IMG/VR virus record: IMGVR_UViG_3300034104_006301
Location: 1 to 37,139 of that record
Length of the DNA: 37,139 nucleotides
Strand: one strand, 5' to 3'
Origin: a virus
The notes beneath the pieces were generated by a model that was not told the origin of the DNA, ran no database searches, and saw only the letters and a list, made by a program, of their open reading frames with translations. Each line of letters starts with the position of its first letter. Position 1 is the stretch's first letter. Made by a program: the position numbers and the translations under genes. Below are positions 14,975 through 22,968 of this stretch, in pieces.

Positions 14975-14986
14975 GTATTTATAATC
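14975..14986 (+). promoter_or_regulatory. TATTTAT promoter element
   Basis: GTATTTATAATC, 2 nt upstream of the ATG at 14989; it serves the three-gene secreted cluster. Confidence 0.5.
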
Positions 14987-14988
14987 AG

Positions 14989-15582
14989 ATGAAAAATTTA
15001 ATAACCATATTATTATTCTTAATTAATTTTAACATATTTAGTCAATGTAATGGTACACAATCATTTACGTTAACACCACCACCAGTTGGTGGAACATATT
15101 TACCAGGACAAACTATTACAATGTGTTATACAATGAATGGTTATACACAAGCTGGAACTAACTGGATTGAGGGTTTTGACTTAAACCTAGGTCCTGGTTG
15201 GGTATCTGTTACACCACAATCAGCACCAGCAAACTGTGGTGGTAATGCAACCGGAGGTCAATGGGTATGGAGTACTTCTGTAACATCAACAGTAACACCA
15301 ATAGTAACTGTAGGACCAGGATATTTCTTTGACTTAGCAATTGACGGAAATCCAGGAAATGATTTTGGTGATGCTGGTAGTTGTGTGTGGACATTTTGTG
15401 TAACTTTAACTGTTGCAAACGTATGCACACCCCAAAACTTATTAATTCAAGTTACGCCAGGATCTGACGGTATGTGGGGGAGTTATATTAGTACTTCTTG
15501 TGACTTAGCAACACCATTTAATGTATTTAATGGAACAATAAACGTAACCCCAATTGTATTGGGACCAATAAACCATAATTAA
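14989..15582 (+). CDS. Secreted adhesin-like protein 1 of 3
   Basis: A 197-residue protein. Signal peptide MKNLITILLFLINFNIFSQ (residues 1-19), then a Thr/Gly/Pro-rich, Cys-containing beta domain (CYTMNGYTQAGTNWIEGFDL). It ends in GPINHN, which resembles the ending QPIQHN of the next protein, so the last residues may be a shared signal. First gene of a three-gene unit with 15590 and 16171. The codons are GC-richer than in the leader genes, and the style is that of flavobacterial surface proteins. Confidence 0.85.
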   Translation: MKNLITILLFLINFNIFSQCNGTQSFTLTPPPVGGTYLPGQTITMCYTMNGYTQAGTNWIEGFDLNLGPGWVSVTPQSAPANCGGNATGGQWVWSTSVTSTVTPIVTVGPGYFFDLAIDGNPGNDFGDAGSCVWTFCVTLTVANVCTPQNLLIQVTPGSDGMWGSYISTSCDLATPFNVFNGTINVTPIVLGPINHN

Positions 15583-15589
15583 ATAAAAA

Positions 15590-16171
15590 ATGAAAAGAAT
15601 TTTACTAATTTTAATGACAATGATTTCAACAGTTTCATTATCACAACTATCAACAGTTAATCCAGATACAGTTTGTTATCAATCAACCGTATTATCAACC
15701 TATACAATTCCTTCTGTTGGCTCCGGAACATACACTTGGACTGTTACATCCCCTGGCGTAATAACCGCTGGTCAAGGAACTAATAGTATTTCGGTAAACT
15801 GGTCAGCTGCAACCCCTGGATTAATAACAAATGGTGTGTCAGTGACATATTCTTCACCCCCACCAGCAAACTGTCCTGCAACACCAGTTAACTTAAACGT
15901 ATTAATTTATCAAGTTATACCAACAATTACAACTTTAGGTCCGTTTTGTGAATCAGATCCTTGCGTAAACTTGGTTGGGACACCGGTTGGTGGTACTTGG
16001 TCTGGTTTAGGGGTGTCTGGTAACCAATTTTGTCCAGATAACGTAACAAATGGAACAAATGCAACATCAACAGTGACATATACTGTAGGTTCTGCTGGAT
16101 GTACGTTCTCAACATCAGTTGTTGTACCAGTATTTGGAACACCAACATTACAGCCAATCCAACATAATTAA
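15590..16171 (+). CDS. Secreted adhesin-like protein 2 of 3
   Basis: A 193-residue protein. Signal peptide MKRILLILMTMISTVSLSQ, then Ig/PKD-like beta segments typical of flavobacterial surface proteins: GSGTYTWTVTSPG, TPGLITNGVSVTY, GTPVGGTWSGLGVSG. It ends in LQPIQHN. The stop overlaps the next start by one base (TAATG). Predicted to be displayed on or released from the host outer membrane. Confidence 0.85.
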   Translation: MKRILLILMTMISTVSLSQLSTVNPDTVCYQSTVLSTYTIPSVGSGTYTWTVTSPGVITAGQGTNSISVNWSAATPGLITNGVSVTYSSPPPANCPATPVNLNVLIYQVIPTITTLGPFCESDPCVNLVGTPVGGTWSGLGVSGNQFCPDNVTNGTNATSTVTYTVGSAGCTFSTSVVVPVFGTPTLQPIQHN

Positions 16172-16737
16172 TGAAATATATTCTTTTTATAGTATTTTTT
16201 AGTATGTCCTTACTTACTCTGGCACAACAGACCTTTGAACTGTGTGCCGGAGAAAGTAAAACTGTTGTATATACATCAGAATCTGGTGGTGATGGAACAA
16301 ATGTATGGTCAGTAAATGGTACACAATACCTTACTAATGACTTAACATATACATTTACCAATTCTGGAACATATAATATTGTATTAAGAAGAGAAAATGG
16401 CCTTTGTTACGTTGAACAAACACTACAGGTGGTAGTAACTGATTGTCCTGGAGTTATTTATTGGGTACCAAATTGTTTTACACCGGATGAAAATGAAGTA
16501 AATCAACAATATGGACCTATTATGTCCGAAGGTTATGATATAAATGGGTTTAATTTTACCATTTTTAACCGTTGGGGTGAGGTTGTATGGGAATCTAATG
16601 ACCCAAATGGTCGTTGGGATGGTACTTTTAATAATAAAATGTGTACAGATGGGGTTTATATCTGGAAATTAACCTTTAATGTCTTTAATAATGATGGAAA
16701 AATCACAGATCACGGACATTTAACAATAATTCGTTAA
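16171..16737 (+). CDS. Secreted protein with gliding-motility-type (CHU_C) C-terminal domain
   Basis: A 188-residue protein. Signal peptide MKYILFIVFFSMSLLTLAQ, then a short beta domain (residues 20-90), then at about 95-188 the T9SS type-B sorting domain: VPNCFTPDENEVN, FTIFNRWGEVVWES, GRWDGT, DGVYIWKLTF and a final GHLTIIR. In Bacteroidetes this domain directs proteins through the type IX secretion system to the surface. Its presence suggests that the phage uses the host's own secretion route. Partners are probably the two preceding gene products. Confidence 0.92.
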   Translation: MKYILFIVFFSMSLLTLAQQTFELCAGESKTVVYTSESGGDGTNVWSVNGTQYLTNDLTYTFTNSGTYNIVLRRENGLCYVEQTLQVVVTDCPGVIYWVPNCFTPDENEVNQQYGPIMSEGYDINGFNFTIFNRWGEVVWESNDPNGRWDGTFNNKMCTDGVYIWKLTFNVFNNDGKITDHGHLTIIR

Positions 16738-16789
16738 ATAATTTGATTTTTTATTAAAAATTAACTATAATTTAATAAAAAAATAAAAT

Positions 16790-17020
16790 ATGTTAGTTTT
16801 TACAATTGTTTTATTAGTATTTGTTATAGAAATTGCAATTGCTGGGGTAATTTTGTACTTTTTATGGAAAAAAGTTGGAAAAAACTTATACCAATTCATA
16901 AAAAAAATTACAAATCCAGTAAATCAACTTAATACTCCGGTAAAACCACCAAAATTAAGTCATTTTCAAGAACAACTTAATAAAATTAACGAAATTTTAA
17001 AAAATTCTCACAAAAAATAG
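16790..17020 (+). CDS. Small single-pass membrane protein (76 aa)
   Basis: N-terminal hydrophobic helix (LVFTIVLLVFVIEIAIAGVI, residues 2-21, extended to FLW), then a basic, Pro-containing cytoplasm-type tail with a helix ending in KNSHKK. Overlaps the convergent gene 17008 by 13 nt. A spanin- or holin-accessory role is possible but not shown. Confidence 0.65.
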   Translation: MLVFTIVLLVFVIEIAIAGVILYFLWKKVGKNLYQFIKKITNPVNQLNTPVKPPKLSHFQEQLNKINEILKNSHKK

Positions 17021-17451
17021 TCATTTTCGGTATTAATTTCCTCAATTTTGACAATTTTTACGTTTTTTCCCTTATTTTTTACTGTTATTTCGTATTCATT
17101 GGGGTAAAGTATGTTATTTATAAGCATTTCTTGTAAATCTACCTCTTTTTTGGGTATTTTTGCTGTAATTAGGAAGTATTTTTCACCACAACCGGTACAA
17201 AATGAGTGATTTGATAGTAATTCTACCTTATTTTCACTAAAATGTGACCCAATTTCGTCTAAATTGATGTCTTTTTTGTCGTTTACAACCAAAATTCGGT
17301 ACCCAGTTAGTGTTTCTGGAAGGTTTTTTACCCTATTTAGGTGCCATTTTAGTTCATTTTTAGCCTCTTTTTCACTATAATCCATTGATTTTAAGGTCAA
17401 AATGAGGGCTTTTTTGTCTATTATTTCACTTAAAATGGGTAATAATTGCAT
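17008..17451 (-). CDS. Hypothetical protein with CxxC motif
   Basis: A 147-residue protein. It has a helical N-terminus (SEKEAKNELKWHLNRVKNLPETL), an alpha/beta centre and SFCTGCGEKYF near residue 85, whose paired Cys could bind zinc. A mature TATTTAT element sits 4 nt upstream. Family not recognised. Confidence 0.75.
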   Translation of the reverse strand: MQLLPILSEIIDKKALILTLKSMDYSEKEAKNELKWHLNRVKNLPETLTGYRILVVNDKKDINLDEIGSHFSENKVELLSNHSFCTGCGEKYFLITAKIPKKEVDLQEMLINNILYPNEYEITVKNKGKNVKIVKIEEINTENDYFL

Positions 17452-17455
17452 ACAT

Positions 17456-17463
17456 ATAAATAC
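17456..17463 (-). promoter_or_regulatory. TATTTAT promoter element
   Basis: GTATTTAT on the minus strand, 4 nt upstream of the start at 17451. Confidence 0.45.
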
Positions 17464-17468
17464 TATAA

Positions 17469-17624
17469 TTAACCCTTTTTCTTTAAATGTTTGATTTCTA
17501 CCTCATATGGACCGGTATTTGTCTTATAATTGTCATATTTCCACACAACAATACAATCATCAAAGGTAATTGTTCTCTCAAATTTTTTCTGTTCTACTGG
17601 TTTTTTTGTTTTTTTATCACTCAT
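17469..17624 (-). CDS. Small basic hypothetical protein (51 aa)
   Basis: Read on the minus strand, ATG at 17624 to TAA at 17469. The product starts MSDKKTKKPVEQKKFERTIT and continues with FDDCIVVWKYDNYKTNTGPYE and a KKKG end (given in two pieces). A host-type -7 box (TATATTTG) lies 6 nt before the ATG. A small beta-sheet protein with a Lys-rich N-terminus; function unknown. The plus-strand ORF over the same bases lacks coding character. Confidence 0.65.
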   Translation of the reverse strand: MSDKKTKKPVEQKKFERTITFDDCIVVWKYDNYKTNTGPYEVEIKHLKKKG

Positions 17625-17630
17625 AGACCA

Positions 17631-17638
17631 CAAATATA
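17631..17638 (-). promoter_or_regulatory. Host-type -7 box
   Basis: TATATTTG on the minus strand, 6 nt from the start at 17624, so the mRNA would be nearly leaderless. The -33 element is weak (GTTT). Confidence 0.4.
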
Positions 17639-17650
17639 CAAAAAATTTCT

Positions 17651-17679
17651 AAAAATAAACCCCTCTTTATGGGAGGGGA
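17651..17679 (-). terminator. Rho-independent terminator (minus strand)
   Basis: CCCCTC / GAGGGG stem. On the minus strand it is followed by a T-rich tract (TTTATTTTTAG). It lies downstream of the holin-like gene at 17700. Confidence 0.75.
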
Positions 17680-17699
17680 GTCAAAAAATACTATAAAAC

Positions 17700-17933
17700 T
17701 TACTCTTGGGGCGTTGAATCATCAATTTTGAAGAAGTTTGTAAGGAATTTTCCTACAACACCAAACACAATTGACGTTATAATCATCACTTTTAACTCAC
17801 CTGGAGTAAAAATTTCCTTTAAACTATCATATTGCCATATACCACCAATAGCAATAACTGTTGCAACAGCAAGTAATGAGTCCCCAAGTCTCCTCCACTT
17901 TTTAGGTGTGGGTTTCCAATAATGTTTCATCAT
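17700..17933 (-). CDS. Holin-like small membrane protein (77 aa)
   Basis: Basic cytoplasmic start (KHYWKPTPKKWRRLGDS), a first membrane helix (LLAVATVIAIGGI), a short loop (WQYDSLKEIFTPG), a second helix (VMIITSIVFGVVGKFL) and an acidic tail. Two helices, this length and charged ends fit a class II-type phage holin, which opens the inner membrane at lysis. ATG at 17933 or the adjacent one at 17930 could be used. Assignment is by topology; no endolysin is adjacent. Confidence 0.7.
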   Translation of the reverse strand: MMKHYWKPTPKKWRRLGDSLLAVATVIAIGGIWQYDSLKEIFTPGELKVMIITSIVFGVVGKFLTNFFKIDDSTPQE

Positions 17934-17941
17934 AGTTTTTT

Positions 17942-17953
17942 ATTATAAATATC
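17942..17953 (-). promoter_or_regulatory. TATTTAT promoter element
   Basis: GATATTTATAAT on the minus strand, 8 nt before the start at 17933. Confidence 0.55.
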
Positions 17954-17961
17954 GTAAAATA

Positions 17962-17992
17962 AAAAAGGGACAGTAGCGAATTGTCCCTTTTT
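17962..17992 (-). terminator. Rho-independent terminator
   Basis: AAAAAGGGACA / TGTCCCTTTTT, a 11-bp stem with A and T tracts that can act in both directions. On the minus strand it ends the gene at 18031. A further GTTACC / GGTAAC hairpin lies at 17995-18012. Confidence 0.85.
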
Positions 17993-18030
17993 GTGTTACC
18001 ATAACTGGTAACGGTCCTAATAAAAACCTT

Positions 18031-18564
18031 TTATTCTCCTTTTAATAAGTCAATTGACCTTTTTAAATATTCTTTTGCTCTAGGTGATGGAGTAAATTCA
18101 TCTTCTTTTGTCTGAAGATTTAATATCCTTTCAATATCCTTAACCAATTCTGTTCCGTGTTCGTTTTCTTTATACAATTCAACGATTTTATCCATAGCTT
18201 TATGACAATCACCGGTTGTTTCATCGTAATAATTTTTATTTCTAAAACGATCTAAATGATTCATCATATCATAAGCCAAATGAGCACCACCATCTTTAAC
18301 ATCTTTAAATAATCTTATGTTATTTAAAATACCTAAAGTATCAACAAATGAGTTTACACCAGACATTCTTTTTGAAATTCCTGGAGAATACTTACCATAT
18401 TCATCAGCTCTACCAACAATCTCATCTAATGGAATTACATTTTCCGGAATACATCTTGGTTTTACAGCGTCCTTTTTACCGACCTTTTTTTCTTTATCAT
18501 TCTCAAGAATAACTTTTCTAATTATTCTTTTAAGGTCCATTTCGTTTAATTTAATTCTTTTCAT
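18031..18564 (-). CDS. Putative virion protein, LTESDL-type leader
   Basis: A 177-residue helical protein. I place the start at 18564, where the product opens MKRIKLNEMDLKRIIRKVILEN; the longer reading adds 11 unlike residues and would cover the promoter element. I-L-E is the expected cut. The body has HLAYDMMNHLDRFRNKNYYD and a single TGDCHKAMDKI. One of two leader genes on the minus strand. Function unknown. Confidence 0.82.
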   Translation of the reverse strand: MKRIKLNEMDLKRIIRKVILENDKEKKVGKKDAVKPRCIPENVIPLDEIVGRADEYGKYSPGISKRMSGVNSFVDTLGILNNIRLFKDVKDGGAHLAYDMMNHLDRFRNKNYYDETTGDCHKAMDKIVELYKENEHGTELVKDIERILNLQTKEDEFTPSPRAKEYLKRSIDLLKGE

Positions 18565-18580
18565 ATGAAAATTATTTTTA

Positions 18581-18592
18581 ATATAAATATAG
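18581..18592 (-). promoter_or_regulatory. TATTTAT promoter element
   Basis: ATATTTATAT on the minus strand, about 17 nt before the start at 18564. Together with the copy at 18613 it forms a divergent pair. Confidence 0.5.
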
Positions 18593-18612
18593 TTCAATTA
18601 TGAATTTTTACA

Positions 18613-18624
18613 CTATTTATACTA
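18613..18624 (+). promoter_or_regulatory. TATTTAT promoter element
   Basis: CTATTTATACTA, 16 nt upstream of the ATG at 18641. Confidence 0.45.
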
Positions 18625-18640
18625 ATAAATATCTACAACT

Positions 18641-19255
18641 ATGGGAACATTAGAAAATATAATAAAAAGAGTGATTAAAGAAGAATACCAAAATGGTATG
18701 AGATTACTTAAAAAAACTAAAATTTCAGACGAACTTAAATATCATATTGAAAATGGTATAACACTTTCTGAAAATATTTTTCGTATTTATTCCGATAATT
18801 ATTTTAATTTAATCAATGAAGTTAGAAAACTATATAATAAAGGTCTTATTGATTTAAATAATAAAGATAGATGGATTGTTGAAAGTGATTTAGGAAAATC
18901 TGTTATTTTAGAGAGTGGTGAAAAAGTATGGCTTGACGCACCATTTGAGGTTCAAGAAACTTTAACTGAAGCAAAACATAGAGGAAAAAATGTTAGGTTA
19001 GGAAGTCCTTTTAGAACTCCTGGCGGACCAAAGAAATTTGCTGTTTATGTTAAAAGCCCTGGGGGTAATATTAAAAAGGTTACATTTGGGGATCCGAATT
19101 TAAGAGTTAGAAATGCAAGTAAATCTCGTGCTAAATCATTTAGAGCTCGTCATAAATGTGACCAGAAAAAAGATAGAACAACTGCTGGATACTGGTCCTG
19201 TAATGTCTCAAGATATAGAAAAAAATTAGGTCTTAAATCTTCAAGAAGTTGGTAA
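18641..19255 (+). CDS. Putative virion protein with basic FGDP..FRARH..C domain
   Basis: A 204-residue protein. The leader GTLENIIKRVIKEE ends in I-K-E. A winged-helix-like middle (about 20-110) follows. The C-terminal ~80 residues are very basic and contain KKFAVYVKSPGGNIKKVTFG, then NASKSRAKSFRARHKCDQ and YWSCNVSRYRKKLG. This small two-Cys domain is widespread in structural and head-maturation proteins of environmental phages (DUF5872-like, from memory). DNA or scaffold binding inside the head is plausible. Confidence 0.82.
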   Translation: MGTLENIIKRVIKEEYQNGMRLLKKTKISDELKYHIENGITLSENIFRIYSDNYFNLINEVRKLYNKGLIDLNNKDRWIVESDLGKSVILESGEKVWLDAPFEVQETLTEAKHRGKNVRLGSPFRTPGGPKKFAVYVKSPGGNIKKVTFGDPNLRVRNASKSRAKSFRARHKCDQKKDRTTAGYWSCNVSRYRKKLGLKSSRSW

Positions 19256-19259
19256 TAGT

Positions 19260-20321
19260 ATGACGCCATATCAAAAATTTATAAACCCAACATATGTAAA
19301 GGTATTTAACTACTTTTTAAAAAATGTCGTTGAAAAACAATTTGAACGTAAGTACCATCAAGAAATAAAATTAAAGTTATATGGTATTAGTATACAACCA
19401 AATAGTAAATCTTATTATTCAATACCAGTGGAAGAACTATTAACTTCACAAGCAATGGTTAGTTTTTTTATTGATTCAGAAAATCCAAAACTTCATACTA
19501 GTAATTTTATTGAAGACTTAATATTCAAAGGTGGTAAAACGTTTTTAATGTTACAAGATTCTAGTTGGTTTCACCAACCAAATAAATTTTTACTTAGAAT
19601 TATGTTTAATAAAAGACCATTATATGAGTTGGATTATCAATCTGACGAACCATTAAATGAAAATAGTGAGTCAAATAAAACTCAATATGATTATGAAGAT
19701 AGTGAAGAATATTACGAAAAAATAGATAAATTGTTAAATAAATTTTTATCAACAACTGGTAAAGAAAAAAATATACCAAACTTTTTAGGTTATAGAGTAA
19801 TAACCGGAAAAAATCGTTATGGTGAATTTGTTATTAAATTAACAGGTATTTTTAAAGAACCTTTTAGGTCTGAAGATTCAGATACAATTCACACAAAAAG
19901 TCGTAAAATGACAAAATTAATAAAACAAATGTTTCCATTTTTAAGTAAGGCAACATTTTACGGTGGTAGTACATCAACATTAGATAATTATGAACGTTAT
20001 TTGAATTTGGAAAAACTATATCTCAATAGAAAAGTAAAAGACGATGATAAGGATGATGAATTACCATTTTTACAAGAAGAAAAAAATGGTATAAAAACAA
20101 GATTATTTAAAGAGAGTACCGACAATCACGAATTAAAGTGGCACTTTGATAAAACAGATAGAAAAGTTAAAGTTGTAAAATCAAATGGTTGGGAATTACA
20201 AATGGATAATGAACTCCCGGTTAAATTAACAGAAGGAAAAACTTTCTTTATTCCAAAAGGTGTCTATCATAGAGTTATAAAAGGTCAAGGTGATTTAGTT
20301 GTTAAAATAAAAGAATTATAA
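19260..20321 (+). CDS. Hypothetical protein with C-terminal cupin-like domain
   Basis: A 353-residue protein. Residues 1-270 are unrecognised and acidic in the linker near 140-160. The last ~70 residues look like a cupin barrel: KWHFDKTDRKVKVV, GWELQMDN, LTEGKTFFIPKGVYHRVIKG, LVVKI. The H in KGVYH is the usual second metal ligand position. It has no clear leader. It starts 4 nt after the previous stop and its stop overlaps the next start by one base, so translation is coupled to the zincin gene. Confidence 0.78.
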   Translation: MTPYQKFINPTYVKVFNYFLKNVVEKQFERKYHQEIKLKLYGISIQPNSKSYYSIPVEELLTSQAMVSFFIDSENPKLHTSNFIEDLIFKGGKTFLMLQDSSWFHQPNKFLLRIMFNKRPLYELDYQSDEPLNENSESNKTQYDYEDSEEYYEKIDKLLNKFLSTTGKEKNIPNFLGYRVITGKNRYGEFVIKLTGIFKEPFRSEDSDTIHTKSRKMTKLIKQMFPFLSKATFYGGSTSTLDNYERYLNLEKLYLNRKVKDDDKDDELPFLQEEKNGIKTRLFKESTDNHELKWHFDKTDRKVKVVKSNGWELQMDNELPVKLTEGKTFFIPKGVYHRVIKGQGDLVVKIKEL

Positions 20322-20917
20322 TGAAAATAAAAATACTTACCGAAATGGATAATAGAAGACGAAATGTTATTAGAACATTAGTCCGAGATATTATTAAACT
20401 TTATAAAATAGAAGAAGAAGGTGAATTTTATTTACCAAATTACATTGATGAAAATGAAGATTTTTATAACTTCCCAGGATTTAGTCACGATATAGTTTTA
20501 CAAGTGTCATTAGAGATAGACGATAATGTTGAAGATTATAAATTAAATGGTGATTACTGGCGGGATGAAGATATAATTGAAATTAACATAAAATATAACC
20601 CAAACGTTAAAGAACAAATAACATATGACCTTGTTGGTGATTTAAATGAACTGATTGGACACGAAATTAGACACATTGATCAAAAAACAAAAAGTTTGTA
20701 TAATTTATATACTGACGAACCAGATAATCCATTTGAATATTATATGCAACCGCATGAAATTGATGCCCAAGTATTTGGGTTTAAAAGGTTAGAAAGATTA
20801 TCAAAAAAACCATTTGAAAGTTTGGTTAGAAGATGGTTTGAAAGAAATAAAGATATTCATCAATTAACAGATAGTGAGGTCGAGATTGTTATAAATGAAA
20901 TATTAAAACATAAATAA
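20321..20917 (+). CDS. Putative zinc metallopeptidase (HExxH) with short leader
   Basis: A 198-residue protein. N-terminus KIKILTEMDNRRRNVIRTLV carries L-T-E. Residues ~105-150 show LIGHEIRHIDQ (HExxH, two zinc ligands and the catalytic Glu) and, downstream, QPHEIDAQVFGF, whose Glu could be the third ligand. This pattern is that of small gluzincin-like peptidases. Substrate unknown. If packaged, it could process virion or host proteins after entry. Confidence 0.8.
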   Translation: MKIKILTEMDNRRRNVIRTLVRDIIKLYKIEEEGEFYLPNYIDENEDFYNFPGFSHDIVLQVSLEIDDNVEDYKLNGDYWRDEDIIEINIKYNPNVKEQITYDLVGDLNELIGHEIRHIDQKTKSLYNLYTDEPDNPFEYYMQPHEIDAQVFGFKRLERLSKKPFESLVRRWFERNKDIHQLTDSEVEIVINEILKHK

Positions 20918-20918
20918 G

Positions 20919-21338
20919 ATGAAAAAAATTCCAGAAAAATATAGGTCAAAAATTGAAACAATTAAAAAAGCAATTTTAATTAGATCAGGTCTTTTGTCCG
21001 AATTTGGTAAAAATGTAACAGTTGAACTTACAAATTATGATTTTCAAAATATTGTTACTGTCGAAAACCCAAAGTTTTACGAACTTGTTTTTTTATTAAA
21101 AATAAATACAACTTTAGAATGTGATGATTGTGCTCACAATCCAGATGATATTATGGAAACAATACATTCAGTTTTTAATAAAGTATATGAAGCGGCAAGG
21201 TTTTTTATTGACGATGATTTAATAATTAAAAATGGTAGTTCATTAAGAGGTGTTTTAGTTGAGGAATTTAGATTTGGTTTTGATGAAATAAATGATTTAG
21301 GATTTTCAATATTCTATGATGTTGGTGAACAACACTAA
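20919..21338 (+). CDS. Hypothetical protein (139 aa)
   Basis: It starts 1 nt after the previous stop. Opens MKKIPEKYRSKIETIKKAIL and has a central ECDDCAHNPDD with two Cys. Alpha/beta, acidic at the end. The first 30 residues are basic but lack [IL]-x-E. Its stop overlaps the end of the convergent gene 21335 by 4 nt. Function unknown. Confidence 0.75.
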   Translation: MKKIPEKYRSKIETIKKAILIRSGLLSEFGKNVTVELTNYDFQNIVTVENPKFYELVFLLKINTTLECDDCAHNPDDIMETIHSVFNKVYEAARFFIDDDLIIKNGSSLRGVLVEEFRFGFDEINDLGFSIFYDVGEQH

Positions 21339-21952
21339 GATTTAAATCTTTTTACAATTTCAAAAATTAATCTTTTAAGTAAAACACTACCATAATTTAT
21401 GCTAAAAAACATTATAATTCTATAAATTATAAGTGAAATGTTTTCTGTGTCGTGATTTTGAACTAAATCTAAAATATCACCCAATACTGGAATAAGAAAT
21501 GTGAACGCCATCATATTCCCAATTTTACCAATAGGTATTGCCAAACTTTCAATGAATGAAATGAAAACTTTTTTTAGTTCATCAGCTTTACTTAACATTT
21601 CATCAAAAATTCTAACTAAACCTCTTTCTTTAATTAAATCAAGAAGTTCGGCCAACATTTTTTTATTAGAATGATAATATGTAATTATTGTTGCAGCACT
21701 TATTAAACACAAATCAGAAAATCTTAATTCTGGAAAATTACCTTTTATGAACTCAGCAATAGGATACATAAATCCACCAATTGCAGCACTAAAAGTTATA
21801 AGAATACTCAAGTCAAACCCAACAATTTTTTTTGTTTCTTTTGATACTTCACTAAAAAAATTCTCAGACTCCTTCAATTTTTCTTCAATTGCCTCCCCTT
21901 TAGATTCTAGTATTAATTTTTTATATTGTGATTCGGTAATTGTAATCTTCAT
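21335..21952 (-). CDS. Putative virion membrane protein with TESQ leader
   Basis: A 205-residue protein. Leader KITITESQYKKLILESKGE, with I-L-E. Hydrophobic segments at about residues 45-70, 80-100, 140-160 and 175-195 suggest three or four membrane helices, one with IAFTFLIPVLGDILDL-like character (read from NMMAFTFLIPVLGDIL). It resembles proteins that insert into membranes after delivery. Function unknown. Confidence 0.78.
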   Translation of the reverse strand: MKITITESQYKKLILESKGEAIEEKLKESENFFSEVSKETKKIVGFDLSILITFSAAIGGFMYPIAEFIKGNFPELRFSDLCLISAATIITYYHSNKKMLAELLDLIKERGLVRIFDEMLSKADELKKVFISFIESLAIPIGKIGNMMAFTFLIPVLGDILDLVQNHDTENISLIIYRIIMFFSINYGSVLLKRLIFEIVKRFKS

Positions 21953-21954
21953 AA

Positions 21955-21965
21955 CAAATAAATAT
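21955..21965 (-). promoter_or_regulatory. TATTTAT promoter element
   Basis: AATATTTATTT on the minus strand, 2 nt before the start at 21952. Confidence 0.45.
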
Positions 21966-21970
21966 TACGC

Positions 21971-21983
21971 TATATTTATTATT
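21971..21983 (+). promoter_or_regulatory. TATTTAT promoter element
   Basis: TATATTTATTATT, 19 nt before the ATG at 22003; divergent partner of the element at 21955. Confidence 0.45.
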
Positions 21984-22002
21984 GAATACGAAAAAAAAAA
22001 TT

Positions 22003-22395
22003 ATGAAAAATTTTGAAAAAAATGTCGAATTAAAACCTGGAGATACTGTTATTTGTTTATATATGGAAGATATTACACCAATTCCCGGTGGAACACCAGG
22101 TGTTGTAAGAAGAGTGTCAGAAGTATATGGTCAAAAACAATATTACGTTGATTGGAAAAATGGGTCAAGGTTTGCTTTAATTGAAGGTGAATGGGTTAAG
22201 TGTAGTCCAGAAGAAGCAAAAAAACAAAAAGGTAAACAAAGAGAAGTTAGACAAGATGAGGACGGAAATTGGGAATATAAAAACGGTGATGCTTGGTTAA
22301 AAACCGGAAGTAGTGAAGAAAATGTAAACGAAAACTTTATGTTTTTTACAACTAAAAGAGCATTAATAAACGAAGTAAAAAAAAGTAAAAAATGA
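22003..22395 (+). CDS. SH3-like (DUF4314-like) small protein
   Basis: A 130-residue protein. ATG at 22003 is preferred over an upstream TTG that would run into the promoter element. Residues ~8-60 read KPGDTVICLYMEDITPIPGG, then GVVRRVS and YVDWKNGSRFALIEGEW. This matches the DUF4314-type barrel of phages. The Lys-rich tail ends in RALINEVKKSKK, so an I-N-E lies near the C-terminus. The stop overlaps the next start (ATGA). Confidence 0.78.
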   Translation: MKNFEKNVELKPGDTVICLYMEDITPIPGGTPGVVRRVSEVYGQKQYYVDWKNGSRFALIEGEWVKCSPEEAKKQKGKQREVRQDEDGNWEYKNGDAWLKTGSSEENVNENFMFFTTKRALINEVKKSKK

Positions 22396-22967
22396 ATCAA
22401 TATTTTTTTAAAATGTCACAAGCTGAAAAAAATAATATTTTAGATCAGCACAAAACAATATATGATGGTTATGTTACCAATTATAATCAAGAATCAAATA
22501 CTCAACCCTTGTATGTCCAAGATTTTGCAAATGACAAAGAAGGGATTACAGTTTCAAATAAAGGAGTTGTAAAAAAATATACAAATATGGGTATTAACGA
22601 ATCTCATTTACCGTTAGACAAAATTGCTGATGGACCAACAGATCTTAAACACGGAACAATTGACATTGATAGTATTTCTGATATGTTAGATAAAAATAGA
22701 AAACATATCGAAGATGATTACATTTCATTAGGTGTTGAAGAAGAAATTGATGAAGATTACGAATTTGATATCGATGAAACTGATGATTTTATGAGCGAAC
22801 CAATGAATGAAGATGAATTTGAAGCTATGGTACAAGATGATTCTGATGATTTTAAAGAAATCGATGTTGAGGATTTTGAAGAAGTTGATGAAGAAGAATT
22901 ACCAGAATTTATGAACAAACTAAACGAGTCTTTAACTATGTTTAGAAGAATGAAGAATTATAATTAA
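22392..22967 (+). CDS. Very acidic putative virion protein
   Basis: A 191-residue protein. The N-terminus KMSQAEKNNILDQHKTIYDG looks like a drifted TEEEKSRILGMH leader. Residues ~95-175 are strongly acidic (FDIDETDDFMSE, then VEDFEEVDEEELPEF). It ends with LNESLTMFRRMKNYN, which includes L-N-E. ATGA coupling to 22003. Acidic internal proteins often act as scaffold or DNA mimics, but this is only a possibility. Confidence 0.75.
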   Translation: MNQYFFKMSQAEKNNILDQHKTIYDGYVTNYNQESNTQPLYVQDFANDKEGITVSNKGVVKKYTNMGINESHLPLDKIADGPTDLKHGTIDIDSISDMLDKNRKHIEDDYISLGVEEEIDEDYEFDIDETDDFMSEPMNEDEFEAMVQDDSDDFKEIDVEDFEEVDEEELPEFMNKLNESLTMFRRMKNYN

Positions 22968-22968
22968 A

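Noticed and set aside
17487-17696. Plus-strand hydrophobic 69-codon frame
   Set aside because: It is the shadow of the small minus-strand gene at 17469-17624, which has charged coding character and a -7 box.
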